Positions 33,388 to 41,966 of a DNA stretch of 64,000 bases are shown here, in pieces. This stretch comes from Lachnospiraceae bacterium (GTDB taxonomy: Bacteria > Bacillota > Clostridia > Lachnospirales > Lachnospiraceae), in NCBI GenBank assembly GCA_022769625.1, contig JALEJP010000019.1, positions 114,980 to 178,979 of the forward strand, in the 5' to 3' direction. Position 1 is the first letter of the stretch. Each line of letters starts with the position of its first letter. The notes under the pieces are model-generated. The model did not search any database. It was given only the letters and a program-made list of their open reading frames with translations, and was not told the origin of the DNA. The position numbers and the translations under genes are program-made.

Positions 33388-33416
33388 ATCTTATCAGTCC
33401 GTCCCGCATTTGTCAA
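33388..33416 (-). promoter_or_regulatory. SigA promoter of the thrS T-box transcript
   Basis: TTGACA (33411-33416), 17-nt spacer, TAAGAT (33388-33393). It begins 12 nt before the sstT stop codon, with no terminator in between, so sstT transcripts may read into the T-box. Confidence 0.85.
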
Positions 33417-33427
33417 GGCAAACTGAA

Positions 33428-34651
33428 TCAGAACTTAATTTCCCGTCCTTCTTTTCTCCACTGTCTGAATTCTGCCGTAGCGGAAAGCAGTACATCAGAG
33501 GATGAGTTCAATGCTGTCTCAAAAGAATCCTGTACCACGCCAATGATAAATCCAACACCAACCACCTGCATGGAGATATCATCCGGAATACCAAACAGCG
33601 AGCATGCCATCGGTATCAGCAAAAGCGAACCACCTGCCACACCGGAAGCACCGCAGGCAGAAAGCGTTGCCAGCACACTCAAAATAAGTGCCGTAGGAAT
33701 ATCAACGGAAATACCAAGTGTGTGCGCTGCTGCAAGACTCATGACCGTGATGGTGATTGCCGCACCATCCATATTGATTGTCGCGCCAAGCGGAATAGAG
33801 ACCGAATAATTGTCACGATCCAGCCCCAGTTCCTCGCACAGTTCCATATTGATCGGAATATTTGCCGCCGAGCTCCTGGTAAAGAATGCAGTGATTGCAC
33901 TGCGTTTTAAGCATCGGAAAATCAGCGGATACGGATTTTTCCGGATACAGAAATAAACCATGATCGGATTTGTCACAAATGTGATAAACAACATACATCC
34001 AATCAATACCGCCAAAAGCTTTCCATACTCTGTAAAGACGGAAAGACCGCTGGTGGACACAGTCTGAAACACCAGACCCAGGATACCAAATGGTGCGCAG
34101 TTAATGATCCAGGTAACCAGTGTAGATACCGAACCGGAAATATCATCCAGCACGTTTCGCGTCGCTTCGTTTGCCTTACGGAACGCAAGTCCAAGCAGAA
34201 CTGCCCAACTCAGAATAGCCAGATATCTGCCGTTTGCCAGGGCATCCACCGGATTGGAGACTACCGTCATCAGCAGATTCTGCAGCACCTCCGCCACACC
34301 GCTCGGAGCCTGTGTATCGGTTGCAGCCTCTGCAAGAGTCAGGGTAACCGGGCAAAGCATGCTGACTGTAACTGCAATCACCGCTGCCAGAAGCGTGCTG
34401 AACATGTAAAGGATGATAACCGTCCGGATCACTCCGCCCTGCGACTCCTTTGCATGACACAAAGAACTCATAACCAGGAAAAATACCAGAATCGGCGCCA
34501 CTGACTTCAGAGCGGTAACAAAGAGATTACCCAGCACGCCAACCCAGGATGCCTGTGGAACAACAAGTCCCAGCACAGCTCCGATCACCAGACCAACCAG
34601 GATTCTCTTTACCAGGCTGATGTCCATCCATTTTTGAAATAGTTTTCCCAC
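33428..34651 (-). CDS. sstT: Serine/threonine:Na+ symporter
   Basis: 407 aa DAACS-family transporter. [24 protein letters not shown] begins the protein, and the conserved hairpin/TM7 region reads [25 protein letters not shown] with [14 protein letters not shown]. The overall match is best to SstT, which imports serine and threonine with Na+. It lies next to thrS, but no T-box precedes it, so the shared threonine theme is suggestive only. Confidence 0.93.
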   Translation of the reverse strand: MGKLFQKWMDISLVKRILVGLVIGAVLGLVVPQASWVGVLGNLFVTALKSVAPILVFFLVMSSLCHAKESQGGVIRTVIILYMFSTLLAAVIAVTVSMLCPVTLTLAEAATDTQAPSGVAEVLQNLLMTVVSNPVDALANGRYLAILSWAVLLGLAFRKANEATRNVLDDISGSVSTLVTWIINCAPFGILGLVFQTVSTSGLSVFTEYGKLLAVLIGCMLFITFVTNPIMVYFCIRKNPYPLIFRCLKRSAITAFFTRSSAANIPINMELCEELGLDRDNYSVSIPLGATINMDGAAITITVMSLAAAHTLGISVDIPTALILSVLATLSACGASGVAGGSLLLIPMACSLFGIPDDISMQVVGVGFIIGVVQDSFETALNSSSDVLLSATAEFRQWRKEGREIKF

Positions 34652-34812
34652 AAAATTTCCTCCTTCTCTTTCGTTTTATTGAACCATTATACACAAAGAG
34701 TCCTAAAAAATCTATCCCTTTTCGGAAATTTCACCAAAAAAGAAGGAAAAAATTAAATTTTGCTGTAATTTAGCCTCTATTCTCCGTACCCGGTTTCTCT
34801 GTGGCTCTGCAT

Positions 34813-35406
34813 CTATTCTCCCACATATTCTATAAATTCATCCAACGCATATATCATATCACAATAGATGATGTTAATCAGTTTCTCCGAAGGCATGGCA
34901 AGTTTCCACTTTCCCCCTGCCTTCTTCAGCCTGATTTTAAGATTGCAGTACACCGGATAGGATCCATTCTTTGCAGTCTCACTTCTCATTTTCTGAATCA
35001 GAAATTTTTCCGGATCCTTTATTTTCTTTCCATTCAGCGCACGTTCCAAACTGGCTGTCAAATAGTTAAAATAACTTTCTTCCAGACTTTCAAAATCCAC
35101 ACGCATACTGACAACAGCTTTTTTTCCGTTAATCTGGACTTTGCGAATCTTCCACTGCGTTTTCCTGTGATAGGGACGCAGTATTTTATAAAATGCTTCC
35201 GGATCTGCAAAAATTCTCAGATTATGATCCTCAAAGCATTTTTCCATCTTTTTCGTATCCAGTTTCCGTGTGTACCTAAAAAACGTGTTGATGCTTTTTA
35301 CTACGTTTTCTTTTTCCTTTGACGCTGCATTTGCACCAATGGGAAGTACAAAGAGCATAAGAAACATCAAAAGAATAAATGCCAGTTTTCTCTTTTTTGA
35401 TTCCAT
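34813..35406 (-). CDS. Secreted NTF2-like protein, unknown function
   Basis: 197 aa. Signal peptide MESKKRKLAFILLMFLMLFV with a likely cut at GANAAS and no lipobox Cys. The mature part (helix with SINTFFRYTRKLDTKKMEKCF, then beta strands IRKVQINGKKAVVSMRVDF and YCNLKIRLKKAGGKWKLAMP) has the helix-then-sheet pattern of NTF2-like/DUF4878 proteins; that fold guess is mine. Flanked by a 91-nt palindromic repeat upstream. No operon partner. Confidence 0.65.
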   Translation of the reverse strand: MESKKRKLAFILLMFLMLFVLPIGANAASKEKENVVKSINTFFRYTRKLDTKKMEKCFEDHNLRIFADPEAFYKILRPYHRKTQWKIRKVQINGKKAVVSMRVDFESLEESYFNYLTASLERALNGKKIKDPEKFLIQKMRSETAKNGSYPVYCNLKIRLKKAGGKWKLAMPSEKLINIIYCDMIYALDEFIEYVGE

Positions 35407-35422
35407 AATAATTTCCCCCTTC

Positions 35423-35513
35423 TTATTATATCATGAGCCAAGGGACAAATGGACATAAAATACATGCTTGCATGAAAAAGCATGACTTTGTCCCTTGGCT
35501 CATATCATAATAA
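35423..35513. repeat. 91-nt palindromic intergenic repeat (family B, copy 1)
   Basis: Perfect 16-bp arms TGAGCCAAGGGACAAA (35434-35449) and their reverse complement (35487-35502), extended outward by TTATTAT/ATAATAA with three mismatches. Between them is a second palindromic core, CATGCTTGCATG...AAAGCATGAC. A related copy lies at 38131-38204, on the other side of the GH20 gene. Confidence 0.85.
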
Positions 35514-35561
35514 CATCATTTAAAGTATAAAACAAGCAAATTGTCCGTAACAGACAAAAAA

Positions 35562-35592
35562 GGTAACCGTTCAGCTTTCTTGAACGGTTACC
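35562..35592 (-). terminator. Terminator of the GH20 gene
   Basis: Perfect 12-bp stem GGTAACCGTTCA/TGAACGGTTACC followed on the minus strand by TTTTTT. Confidence 0.9.
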
Positions 35593-35612
35593 AAAGCAGC
35601 ATTTTCATTGCC

Positions 35613-38090
35613 TTATTTTATTTTTTCTTTTTTTGTGATTCCCTTCTTCACCAGGAATTTACGGTATGCAGCTCTTTTGTTTTTCGTCACTTTTACAGTC
35701 ACCCTGGAAGACAGTTTGCCAAAAGCTTTTGACCCCACCTTTCCGGATGTGAGCTTACCGCTTTTTATCGTGATTTTTTTCAGTCTGCTGCAGCCATAAA
35801 AGGCATTTTTACCTATCTTACGGATATTTTCACCGATAGTAATACTGGTAAGTTTTTTGTCTTTCTGCATCGCTTTCGCTGAAATTTCTATAACCTGAAA
35901 GGATACTCCTCCTATGTTCACCTTTGCACCGATTTTAACGCTGGAGACAGGTTTTACCACACCGGCAAATGCCACACTTCCAGATCCGTCCACTGCCGGA
36001 TTTTTCACGATGTACCTGCAGTTTCCGACTTCAACCTCCCGGTTTCCAGAAATCGTGATCCAAAAACTGCCCGAAAGCGTTCCCGTGTAATCTCCCATGC
36101 CGGAAACAGTAAAAGCTGCTCTGCCGATGTTTCTGTTATTCTGGAAGGAAACCGTATAATCTCTGTCCTTAACCAGAGTTTTCCCGTCTAAAACAACGGT
36201 AAACGCAGGTGTCAGAGGTTGTCCGCTATATTCCAGAACTGGTATTGTACCGAACTGTGCACCGGACAGGTCGTACTTTTTCTCAAAAATCTTTGCAAGT
36301 TCTTTCTCCGCCTGCTCCAGTTTATCGATTACTGTCTGATCCACCAGTAACTTCTGCTGAGGTGTCAGCGCCTCATAGGCTTCTCTGGCAGCCTTAATCG
36401 AAACGACAGACAGCTCGGTGACCGTACCAATGGCCTGAATTTTTTCAATCACTTCATTGGCTGCTTTCTGATCCTGTGTGATGACCGGCTTCGCCTCCGG
36501 TTTATCCGGAAGCTTGGCTGTCTGCAAACTGCCGTCTGCCAGAAAACCACCAGCGGAATCCGTAAAATCTGCCGCAAATGCTTCCCACGTACCGGAGGCA
36601 TCTTCGTTTCGCATCTTTTCTGCTGCCGCTCTCAGCCGTGGATAAAGGCTGTAGGTAACCTGCTTCTGATCACCGCCGCCTGCGTTATCACACCACAGGA
36701 AATAAGTGGAACCATAAACCACATCAGGCTCCATCTGAACAGAGCCTGCAAATATCGTGTTTCGGAACTGTGCGTAGATTCCTGCCGGTGTTTTTTTCGT
36801 CCCGGCATCACCTACCGGCTTCTGCCAGTTGTCATCCGTCATGATATCATAAAAATCGCCGTGCCCGTTCAGCATGTGAAGCCCCTGGTCTGCAAGCGTC
36901 GTCGGTGAGGCATAATTGAATCCGCTCATTCTTCTGCACCAGTACTCGGCTTCATCAATATTCTGATACTGATGTGTGGTCAGATTTTCCGCATAATACA
37001 GAGGATCATTGAATGCACGAACCTTCCGGTATCCCATCTCCTTCAGTTCTCCTGCCAGACCATCCAGATAAGTCGCCACAGCACCATATTTACCTTCGGT
37101 GGAAGGCATCGGTGTACCCCAGTTGTAATAACCGTGCAGATATTCATCACCGCCGATGTGGAAGGTTGTGCACCCTCTGGAGAGAAAATATGCAGCATAC
37201 TTCTTCACCAGCGCTTTGGCAAAGTCAACTGAATTTTCATTTTCCACGTCGATTTCTCCGTTTCCCGCATACTCTGTAAGTCCTGGTTTGCTCACGATCC
37301 ACCCGGTGTGCCCCGGTGTATCAAGGCAGGGAACGATCTCCACTCCATACTGATCCGCTGCCGCAAGAATCTCATCCATTTCACTTTCTGTCAGCCATTT
37401 GTCCGAGTCCGTGGTACCGCCCGGCAGTACAGAGAGATCTTTTTCCACTCCGTTGACATCCAGTGTCATGTCATCCAGTGCAAAACGGAATCCGGTTCCG
37501 TTTGAAAAATCCAGTTCCAGCTGATTCATCTCCAGCCAGGACAGTTCCCGAATCAGAGCGATCAACCATTCTTCAGAAAAATACTTTCTGCCGCAGTCCA
37601 GATGGAAAATACGCTGTGACACATCCATCGCCTGTATTTTGGCTGTAATACTCTTTCCAAGGATCAGTGATTTCAGCACATCACGCAGCCCGTACAGGAT
37701 GCCGGTACTACATTCCGAAGAAACAAAAACCATATCATGTTCCATGCGGATCTCATAATCCTGTGTGAACTCCTGTGGACTTTCTGATTTTTCCGAAACC
37801 GTATTCAGAGAAACAACCAGATCCCCCGCTTCTTTCCATTCGCCATCGCCGTAGACAACCGGGAGTTCCCGGCAGATACCCTTTGCCACAAACTCACTGG
37901 CTGCCAGCGTAACCTTATCACAAAGCTCCTCTTCCGGCACTCCCGCCCCGGAATCAATAAAAATCCGTGTCGGTACAAATGATGTGCCTTCCTCTGCCTG
38001 TACTGCTTTCATGCTCCCCGGAAAAAGCAAAAGCATACAACATACCAGGATCCAGGCCGTTACTTTTGACAGTGTTTTTCTTTTTCTCAT
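35613..38090 (-). CDS. Secreted GH20 beta-hexosaminidase with C-terminal repeat modules
   Basis: 825 aa from MRKRKTLSKVTAWILVCCML; the ATG at 38090 has GAGAGG 8 nt upstream. Signal peptide ends near VQAEE. GH20 N-domain, then the catalytic barrel with FHIGGDEYLHG (catalytic Asp-Glu) and LDTPGHTG at about residues 250-320. A helical FIVAR-like unit (YEALTPQQKLLVDQ), an Ig-like strand block, and a BspA-type leucine-rich stretch (LTSITIGENIRKIGKNAFYG) follow. No LPxTG. It should release terminal N-acetylhexosamine from host or dietary glycans outside the cell. Family B repeats lie on both sides. Confidence 0.92.
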   Translation of the reverse strand: MRKRKTLSKVTAWILVCCMLLLFPGSMKAVQAEEGTSFVPTRIFIDSGAGVPEEELCDKVTLAASEFVAKGICRELPVVYGDGEWKEAGDLVVSLNTVSEKSESPQEFTQDYEIRMEHDMVFVSSECSTGILYGLRDVLKSLILGKSITAKIQAMDVSQRIFHLDCGRKYFSEEWLIALIRELSWLEMNQLELDFSNGTGFRFALDDMTLDVNGVEKDLSVLPGGTTDSDKWLTESEMDEILAAADQYGVEIVPCLDTPGHTGWIVSKPGLTEYAGNGEIDVENENSVDFAKALVKKYAAYFLSRGCTTFHIGGDEYLHGYYNWGTPMPSTEGKYGAVATYLDGLAGELKEMGYRKVRAFNDPLYYAENLTTHQYQNIDEAEYWCRRMSGFNYASPTTLADQGLHMLNGHGDFYDIMTDDNWQKPVGDAGTKKTPAGIYAQFRNTIFAGSVQMEPDVVYGSTYFLWCDNAGGGDQKQVTYSLYPRLRAAAEKMRNEDASGTWEAFAADFTDSAGGFLADGSLQTAKLPDKPEAKPVITQDQKAANEVIEKIQAIGTVTELSVVSIKAAREAYEALTPQQKLLVDQTVIDKLEQAEKELAKIFEKKYDLSGAQFGTIPVLEYSGQPLTPAFTVVLDGKTLVKDRDYTVSFQNNRNIGRAAFTVSGMGDYTGTLSGSFWITISGNREVEVGNCRYIVKNPAVDGSGSVAFAGVVKPVSSVKIGAKVNIGGVSFQVIEISAKAMQKDKKLTSITIGENIRKIGKNAFYGCSRLKKITIKSGKLTSGKVGSKAFGKLSSRVTVKVTKNKRAAYRKFLVKKGITKKEKIK

Positions 38091-38130
38091 TCTCATACCC
38101 TCTCTTTCTATTGCCCCCACAACATGTATT

Positions 38131-38204
38131 GCGGGTCTCAAAGTCATGCTTTGTCATGCAAGTATGAACAGCATGACCTTTTGACCCTGGGCTCATGTTA
38201 TCAT
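38131..38204. repeat. Palindromic intergenic repeat (family B, copy 2, degenerate)
   Basis: On the minus strand it aligns with copy 1: ATGAGCCCAGGGTCAAAAGG, then a TTGCATGACAAAGCATGACTTT core. The right arm has diverged, so the outer palindrome is lost while the inner core is kept. It sits in the GH20 leader. Confidence 0.75.
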
Positions 38205-38234
38205 CTTAACATGTTTTTTATACGATAGCAATGA

Positions 38235-38260
38235 AAAAGGGCACTGTATCATACAGTGCC
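38235..38260 (-). terminator. Terminator after the response regulator gene
   Basis: Perfect 9-bp stem GGCACTGTA/TACAGTGCC followed by CTTTTT on the minus strand. Confidence 0.85.
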
Positions 38261-38272
38261 GCATATTTTCCA

Positions 38273-38968
38273 TTATTCCTCCGAAAATCGATATCCTACA
38301 CCTACCTCCGTGATAATAAAGCGTGGATTCGTTGTATCTTTTTCAATTTTTCTGCGCAAGGTTGCCATAAAAACGCGCAGATTATTGGCATCGGCGCCTT
38401 CCTCATAGCCCCATATTTTTTTCAGTATCTGATTGTGTGTCAGTACTTTTCCCCGATTCATCACAAGGAGTGCCAGGAGCTTATATTCTATGGGAGTCAT
38501 GTGTATTTCCCTGTCATCGATATAGACACTTCTTTTGGAAAAGTCTATTCTCAGATAATCTTTTTCAAAACTCTCCATCATCTCCACTCCCGGATTTTTT
38601 TCAAGCTTTCTTACTGCCACCCGGATACGCGCCAGCAACTCTCCCATGTAAAATGGTTTTACAACATAATCATCTGCGCCCATATCCAATGCACGGATCT
38701 TCTCACTCTCTTCCTGCCTGGCTGACACAACGATAATCGGTTTATCCGAATGGCTCCTGATATGTTCGATCACCTGAATCCCATCCATGTCGGGCAGTCC
38801 CAGATCCAGTATGATAACATCCGGATTATTTGCGTAGCACAGTCCGATGGCTTCCCGCCCAGTGGAAGTTTTGATATAACGATAACCTTCCTGCTTCAAA
38901 CTCATACAAATAAAATTTGAAATATATTTATCATCTTCTATGATCAGAATGGTCCATTCTTTCTCCAT
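38273..38968 (-). CDS. OmpR/PhoB-family response regulator, KdpE-like
   Basis: 231 aa. Receiver domain with acidic pair EDD near residue 12, the phosphoacceptor in VIILDLGLPDMDG, and the conserved Lys in DDYVVKPF; a C-terminal winged helix ends RFIITEVGVGYRF. It pairs with the DUF4118 kinase gene 12 nt upstream. Downstream of trkH, the pair likely controls K+ uptake. Confidence 0.92.
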   Translation of the reverse strand: MEKEWTILIIEDDKYISNFICMSLKQEGYRYIKTSTGREAIGLCYANNPDVIILDLGLPDMDGIQVIEHIRSHSDKPIIVVSARQEESEKIRALDMGADDYVVKPFYMGELLARIRVAVRKLEKNPGVEMMESFEKDYLRIDFSKRSVYIDDREIHMTPIEYKLLALLVMNRGKVLTHNQILKKIWGYEEGADANNLRVFMATLRRKIEKDTTNPRFIITEVGVGYRFSEE

Positions 38969-38980
38969 CTTTTCCTCCAG

Positions 38981-40096
38981 TTATTTCAGAGACAGACTGA
39001 AGCGAAAACGTGCGCCGCCTTCTTCTCTGTTCTCTCCGCAGATACTTCCGCCATGAGCAGTCACGATCGCCTTGCAGATTGCAAGTCCCAGACCAATCCC
39101 TTTCCCCGCGTCCTGACTCACCGGGCGGAATGTTACAAATTCCTCAAACAGTCTGTCCTGTACGTTTTCATTGATTCCACTGCCATCATCTTCCACAGTG
39201 AACCAGACCATATCGTCCTGCTGCATGACCGAAATGCGGATTCTTCCGTTCTCTTTTGTATGTTTGATGGCATTATCCAGCAGATTGATCAGCACCTGAA
39301 CGATCATATTTCCATCCATAGGTACCATAAATACATCCTCTGGCACGCTCGTCTCAATCACCCGTTCCTGTCTGCGTCCCTGAATCCTTGCAACCGCATT
39401 ACTGATCACATCCTCCACCGCTTCCGGTTTTTTCTCCACATTCAGTTTTCCACTGTCTATCTTAGTCATATTCAAAATATTCTCCACAAGCTGAATCAGC
39501 CACTCCGCCTGATCATTGATATCACGTGCCAGACTGATAATGCTGTCCCGCTCCAGCTGTCCGCCGGATTCCACGATCAGACTGCTGGCACCGGCGATTC
39601 CAGTCAGAGGCGTGCGCAGATCATGGGAAATACTCCGCAGCAGACCACTTTTCATCTGCTCCTTTTCCATCGCAAACCGGATTCTCTCCTGCTCTGCAGA
39701 AAGCCTTTTGGCAAGCTGTTCGTTCTGACGTGCCACCTGTACCTGTTTTTGAAAACGCACCGTAAGATTAGAAGAAATCAACGCCGTAAGCAAAAAGAAA
39801 AACAGCAGAATCACATCATTCTGATTGGAAATCGAAAAAGTACGCAGAGGCTCAGTAAAAAGATAATTAAAACTCATCAGACCCACACAGGATGCAATGA
39901 TTCCGTATTGATATCCATTGGTACAGTATGCCACCAGAAGCACCCCCACGATGAAAAGCATCAGAATATTCTCTTTTCCAATGCCAATCTCATTAAGTGC
40001 AAACGATATGATCCATATTACAAGCATGATCACAGACATGCGCAACACATATACCACATGTCTGCTTTTTCTTTCATTATGTTCTTTTACTTTCAT
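38981..40096 (-). CDS. Sensor histidine kinase with KdpD-type membrane domain
   Basis: 371 aa. Four membrane helices at about residues 15-110 form a DUF4118 domain (FNYLFTEPLRTF is the KdpD signature), followed by a short coiled coil. The HisKA H-box is SISHDLRTPLTGIAGAS, and the HATPase has N-, G1- and G2-boxes (LLDNAIKHT, VEDDGSGI, GKGIGLGLAICKAI). The N-terminal KdpD and Usp domains of full-length KdpD are missing, so it is a truncated KdpD-like sensor. Transcribed after trkH, before its response regulator. Confidence 0.92.
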   Translation of the reverse strand: MKVKEHNERKSRHVVYVLRMSVIMLVIWIISFALNEIGIGKENILMLFIVGVLLVAYCTNGYQYGIIASCVGLMSFNYLFTEPLRTFSISNQNDVILLFFFLLTALISSNLTVRFQKQVQVARQNEQLAKRLSAEQERIRFAMEKEQMKSGLLRSISHDLRTPLTGIAGASSLIVESGGQLERDSIISLARDINDQAEWLIQLVENILNMTKIDSGKLNVEKKPEAVEDVISNAVARIQGRRQERVIETSVPEDVFMVPMDGNMIVQVLINLLDNAIKHTKENGRIRISVMQQDDMVWFTVEDDGSGINENVQDRLFEEFVTFRPVSQDAGKGIGLGLAICKAIVTAHGGSICGENREEGGARFRFSLSLK

Positions 40097-40174
40097 CTGC
40101 GATGCCTTCCTTTGTCTTGAAATCCAAATCCTATCGCAGATATTTTACCTTTTTTTCAAAAGATTGCAACCATT

Positions 40175-41521
40175 TTATCCAATCATCACTTTTTCTGCCG
40201 GACATTGAATCGGTGCCGTCTTCCTTTTTTCCATAAAAAAGAGTGCAAATGCCATGCTTCCAATTCTTCCGCAGTACATCAGAAATACGATAACCAGCCT
40301 GGAAGCACTGTTCAGTTCTCTCGTTACTCCGGTTGACATCCCCACTGTTCCGATTGCAGAGAATACTTCAAATAAGACATCCTCCATCGGCAGTGTCTGA
40401 AAAAAGCAGATAACAATGGAGGTACTGATGATCAGAATCATACTGATCATGGTAACGCTGCTTGCTTTTTTCACCGCGTCTTCTTCCAGACGTCGTCCGA
40501 AAATATTGCATCCTCTGGAATGGCGAAGATTCGCCCGTACAAAAATAAGAAGTACAATCAGTGTAGTCGTCTTGATTCCTCCTGCTGTGGAACCCGGACT
40601 TCCTCCAATAAACATCAGAACCATCGTAAGCAGCTTTGAGCTTGTGGTAAGACCGGCTGTATCAATCGTGTTAAACCCGGCTGTCCTGGCTGTAACCGAA
40701 CTGAAAAGAGAAGCCAGAATGGACTCCTTTAATCCGGAACCTGCAAGCAGGTTTCCCCGTTCAAAAAGAAAAAACAGTCCTGCACCTCCAAAAATCAAAA
40801 CAGCCGTCACACTCAGTGCCAGCTTCGTATGCAGAGCATATTTTCTGAAATGCCGCCCATGTACGAAAATATCATCCCATACCAGAAATCCGATACCTCC
40901 CACAACGATCAGTATCATAATTACCAGATTTACCAGTGCATCTCCCGCATATGAGGTAAAGGAGCTGTAAACACCCTTGTCTGCCCCCATCAGATCAAAA
41001 CCCGCATTACAAAATGCCGATATGGAATGAAAAATCCCGAATCCAATTCCCTTGATCACTCCAAACTCCGGCACAAACCTCAGAGAAAGAAGAAAAGCAC
41101 CCGTAAGCTCAATCACTGCCGTGCCTCTCAGGGCAAGCTTTGCAAGTCTTACCACGCCTCCCATCTGGCTGACATTCATACTCTCCTGCAAAAGGCCTCT
41201 GGTACGCAGCGTAATTTTCCGGTTCAATACAGTGGCAAACAATACACCGATCGTCACGAATCCAAGACCACCGATCTGAATCAGGCCAAGGATCACACAT
41301 TGTCCAAATACGGACCAGTAGGTACCCGTATCCACCACCACCAGACCGGTCACACAGGTGGCACTAGTCGCTGTGAACAGTGCCGTCAAAACGTTGGTCT
41401 TTTCCCCTGTTTTTGATGCCGCTGGCAGCATCAGAAGCAAGGTGCCAAGCGCTATAAGAAGAAAATAGCCCAACGCAATCATCTGCGTTCTCGTCATATT
41501 GTTCTTTATCTTCCGAAGCAT
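40175..41521 (-). CDS. TrkH/KtrB-family potassium uptake subunit
   Basis: 448 aa from MLRKIKNNMTRTQMIALGYF; a GTG 36 nt upstream is an alternative start. Pore-loop filters of the SKT family are visible: TATSATCVTGL, FHSISAFCNAGF, GGSPGSTAGGIKT and GTVGMSTG. It moves K+ (or Na+) inward. No trkA/ktrA regulatory-subunit gene is adjacent; instead a KdpDE-like pair follows, so control appears transcriptional. Confidence 0.93.
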   Translation of the reverse strand: MLRKIKNNMTRTQMIALGYFLLIALGTLLLMLPAASKTGEKTNVLTALFTATSATCVTGLVVVDTGTYWSVFGQCVILGLIQIGGLGFVTIGVLFATVLNRKITLRTRGLLQESMNVSQMGGVVRLAKLALRGTAVIELTGAFLLSLRFVPEFGVIKGIGFGIFHSISAFCNAGFDLMGADKGVYSSFTSYAGDALVNLVIMILIVVGGIGFLVWDDIFVHGRHFRKYALHTKLALSVTAVLIFGGAGLFFLFERGNLLAGSGLKESILASLFSSVTARTAGFNTIDTAGLTTSSKLLTMVLMFIGGSPGSTAGGIKTTTLIVLLIFVRANLRHSRGCNIFGRRLEEDAVKKASSVTMISMILIISTSIVICFFQTLPMEDVLFEVFSAIGTVGMSTGVTRELNSASRLVIVFLMYCGRIGSMAFALFFMEKRKTAPIQCPAEKVMIG

Positions 41522-41651
41522 AATCTCTCTGTATCCTTTCTTCTCTCCATTTTTCACCCAGCGAACTCATTTTCCAGACAAACAATCCTCCGACCGCAAG
41601 CACGTAGCATATCAGTACTGCAGCAATACACAGATTCCCCATAGTACTCAC
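41364..41651 (-). CDS. Small membrane ORF overlapping the start of trkH
   Basis: 95 aa from a GTG at 41651 (MSTMGNLCIAAVLICYVLAV) with GGGAGGTG 6 nt upstream. One membrane helix at residues 5-24, then a charged stretch (WREERIQRDYASEDKEQ). It continues 158 nt into trkH in another frame. The first 50 codons look protein-like and the rest may be an artefact of a lost stop. It may serve mainly to couple translation to trkH. Family not recognised. Confidence 0.4.
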   Translation of the reverse strand: MSTMGNLCIAAVLICYVLAVGGLFVWKMSSLGEKWREERIQRDYASEDKEQYDENADDCVGLFSSYSAWHLASDAASGIKNRGKDQRFDGTVHSD

Positions 41652-41686
41652 AATACCACCTCCCTGCCCCAAGCATAGCATTCATA

Positions 41687-41726
41687 GTATTAAGGAAGTA
41701 TTAAGAATATACAAATCGTATTAAAA
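41687..41726 (-). promoter_or_regulatory. Direct GTATTAA repeats upstream of the trkH operon
   Basis: Three copies of GTATTAA (plus-strand reading) begin at 41687, 41698 and 41718, spaced 11 and 20 nt, i.e. about one and two helical turns. This is the layout of an OmpR-family response-regulator site and fits autoregulation by the KdpE-like protein. The -10 element is not clear. Confidence 0.5.
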
Positions 41727-41831
41727 TAACATAAAGCGACAGAATCTTCCGATTCCGCCTCCTCCCTTTGACCTGTTTTCTGTTTGCGCCCGGCAAAGTG
41801 CGGCATTTTTTCTCTTACTTTTTTCGCCTTG

Positions 41832-41860
41832 TTGAATTACTTCAAAGGACGTGATACAAT
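41832..41860 (+). promoter_or_regulatory. Promoter of the DegV pair
   Basis: TTGAAT (41832-41837), 17-nt spacer, TACAAT (41855-41860). The leader contains a hairpin (CTGTAA/TTACAG with inner CTCAGC/GCTGA, about 41899-41934) before the GAGAGAGGA ribosome-binding region. Confidence 0.7.
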
Positions 41861-41966
41861 AAAACGGATCAGGACAATAAAAGCTGCTGTAAGGTATCTG
41901 TAACAACTCAGCCGGTGTGCTGAACTTTTACAGGTATTAGATTTTCAGGAGAGAAAGAGAGGAAAT

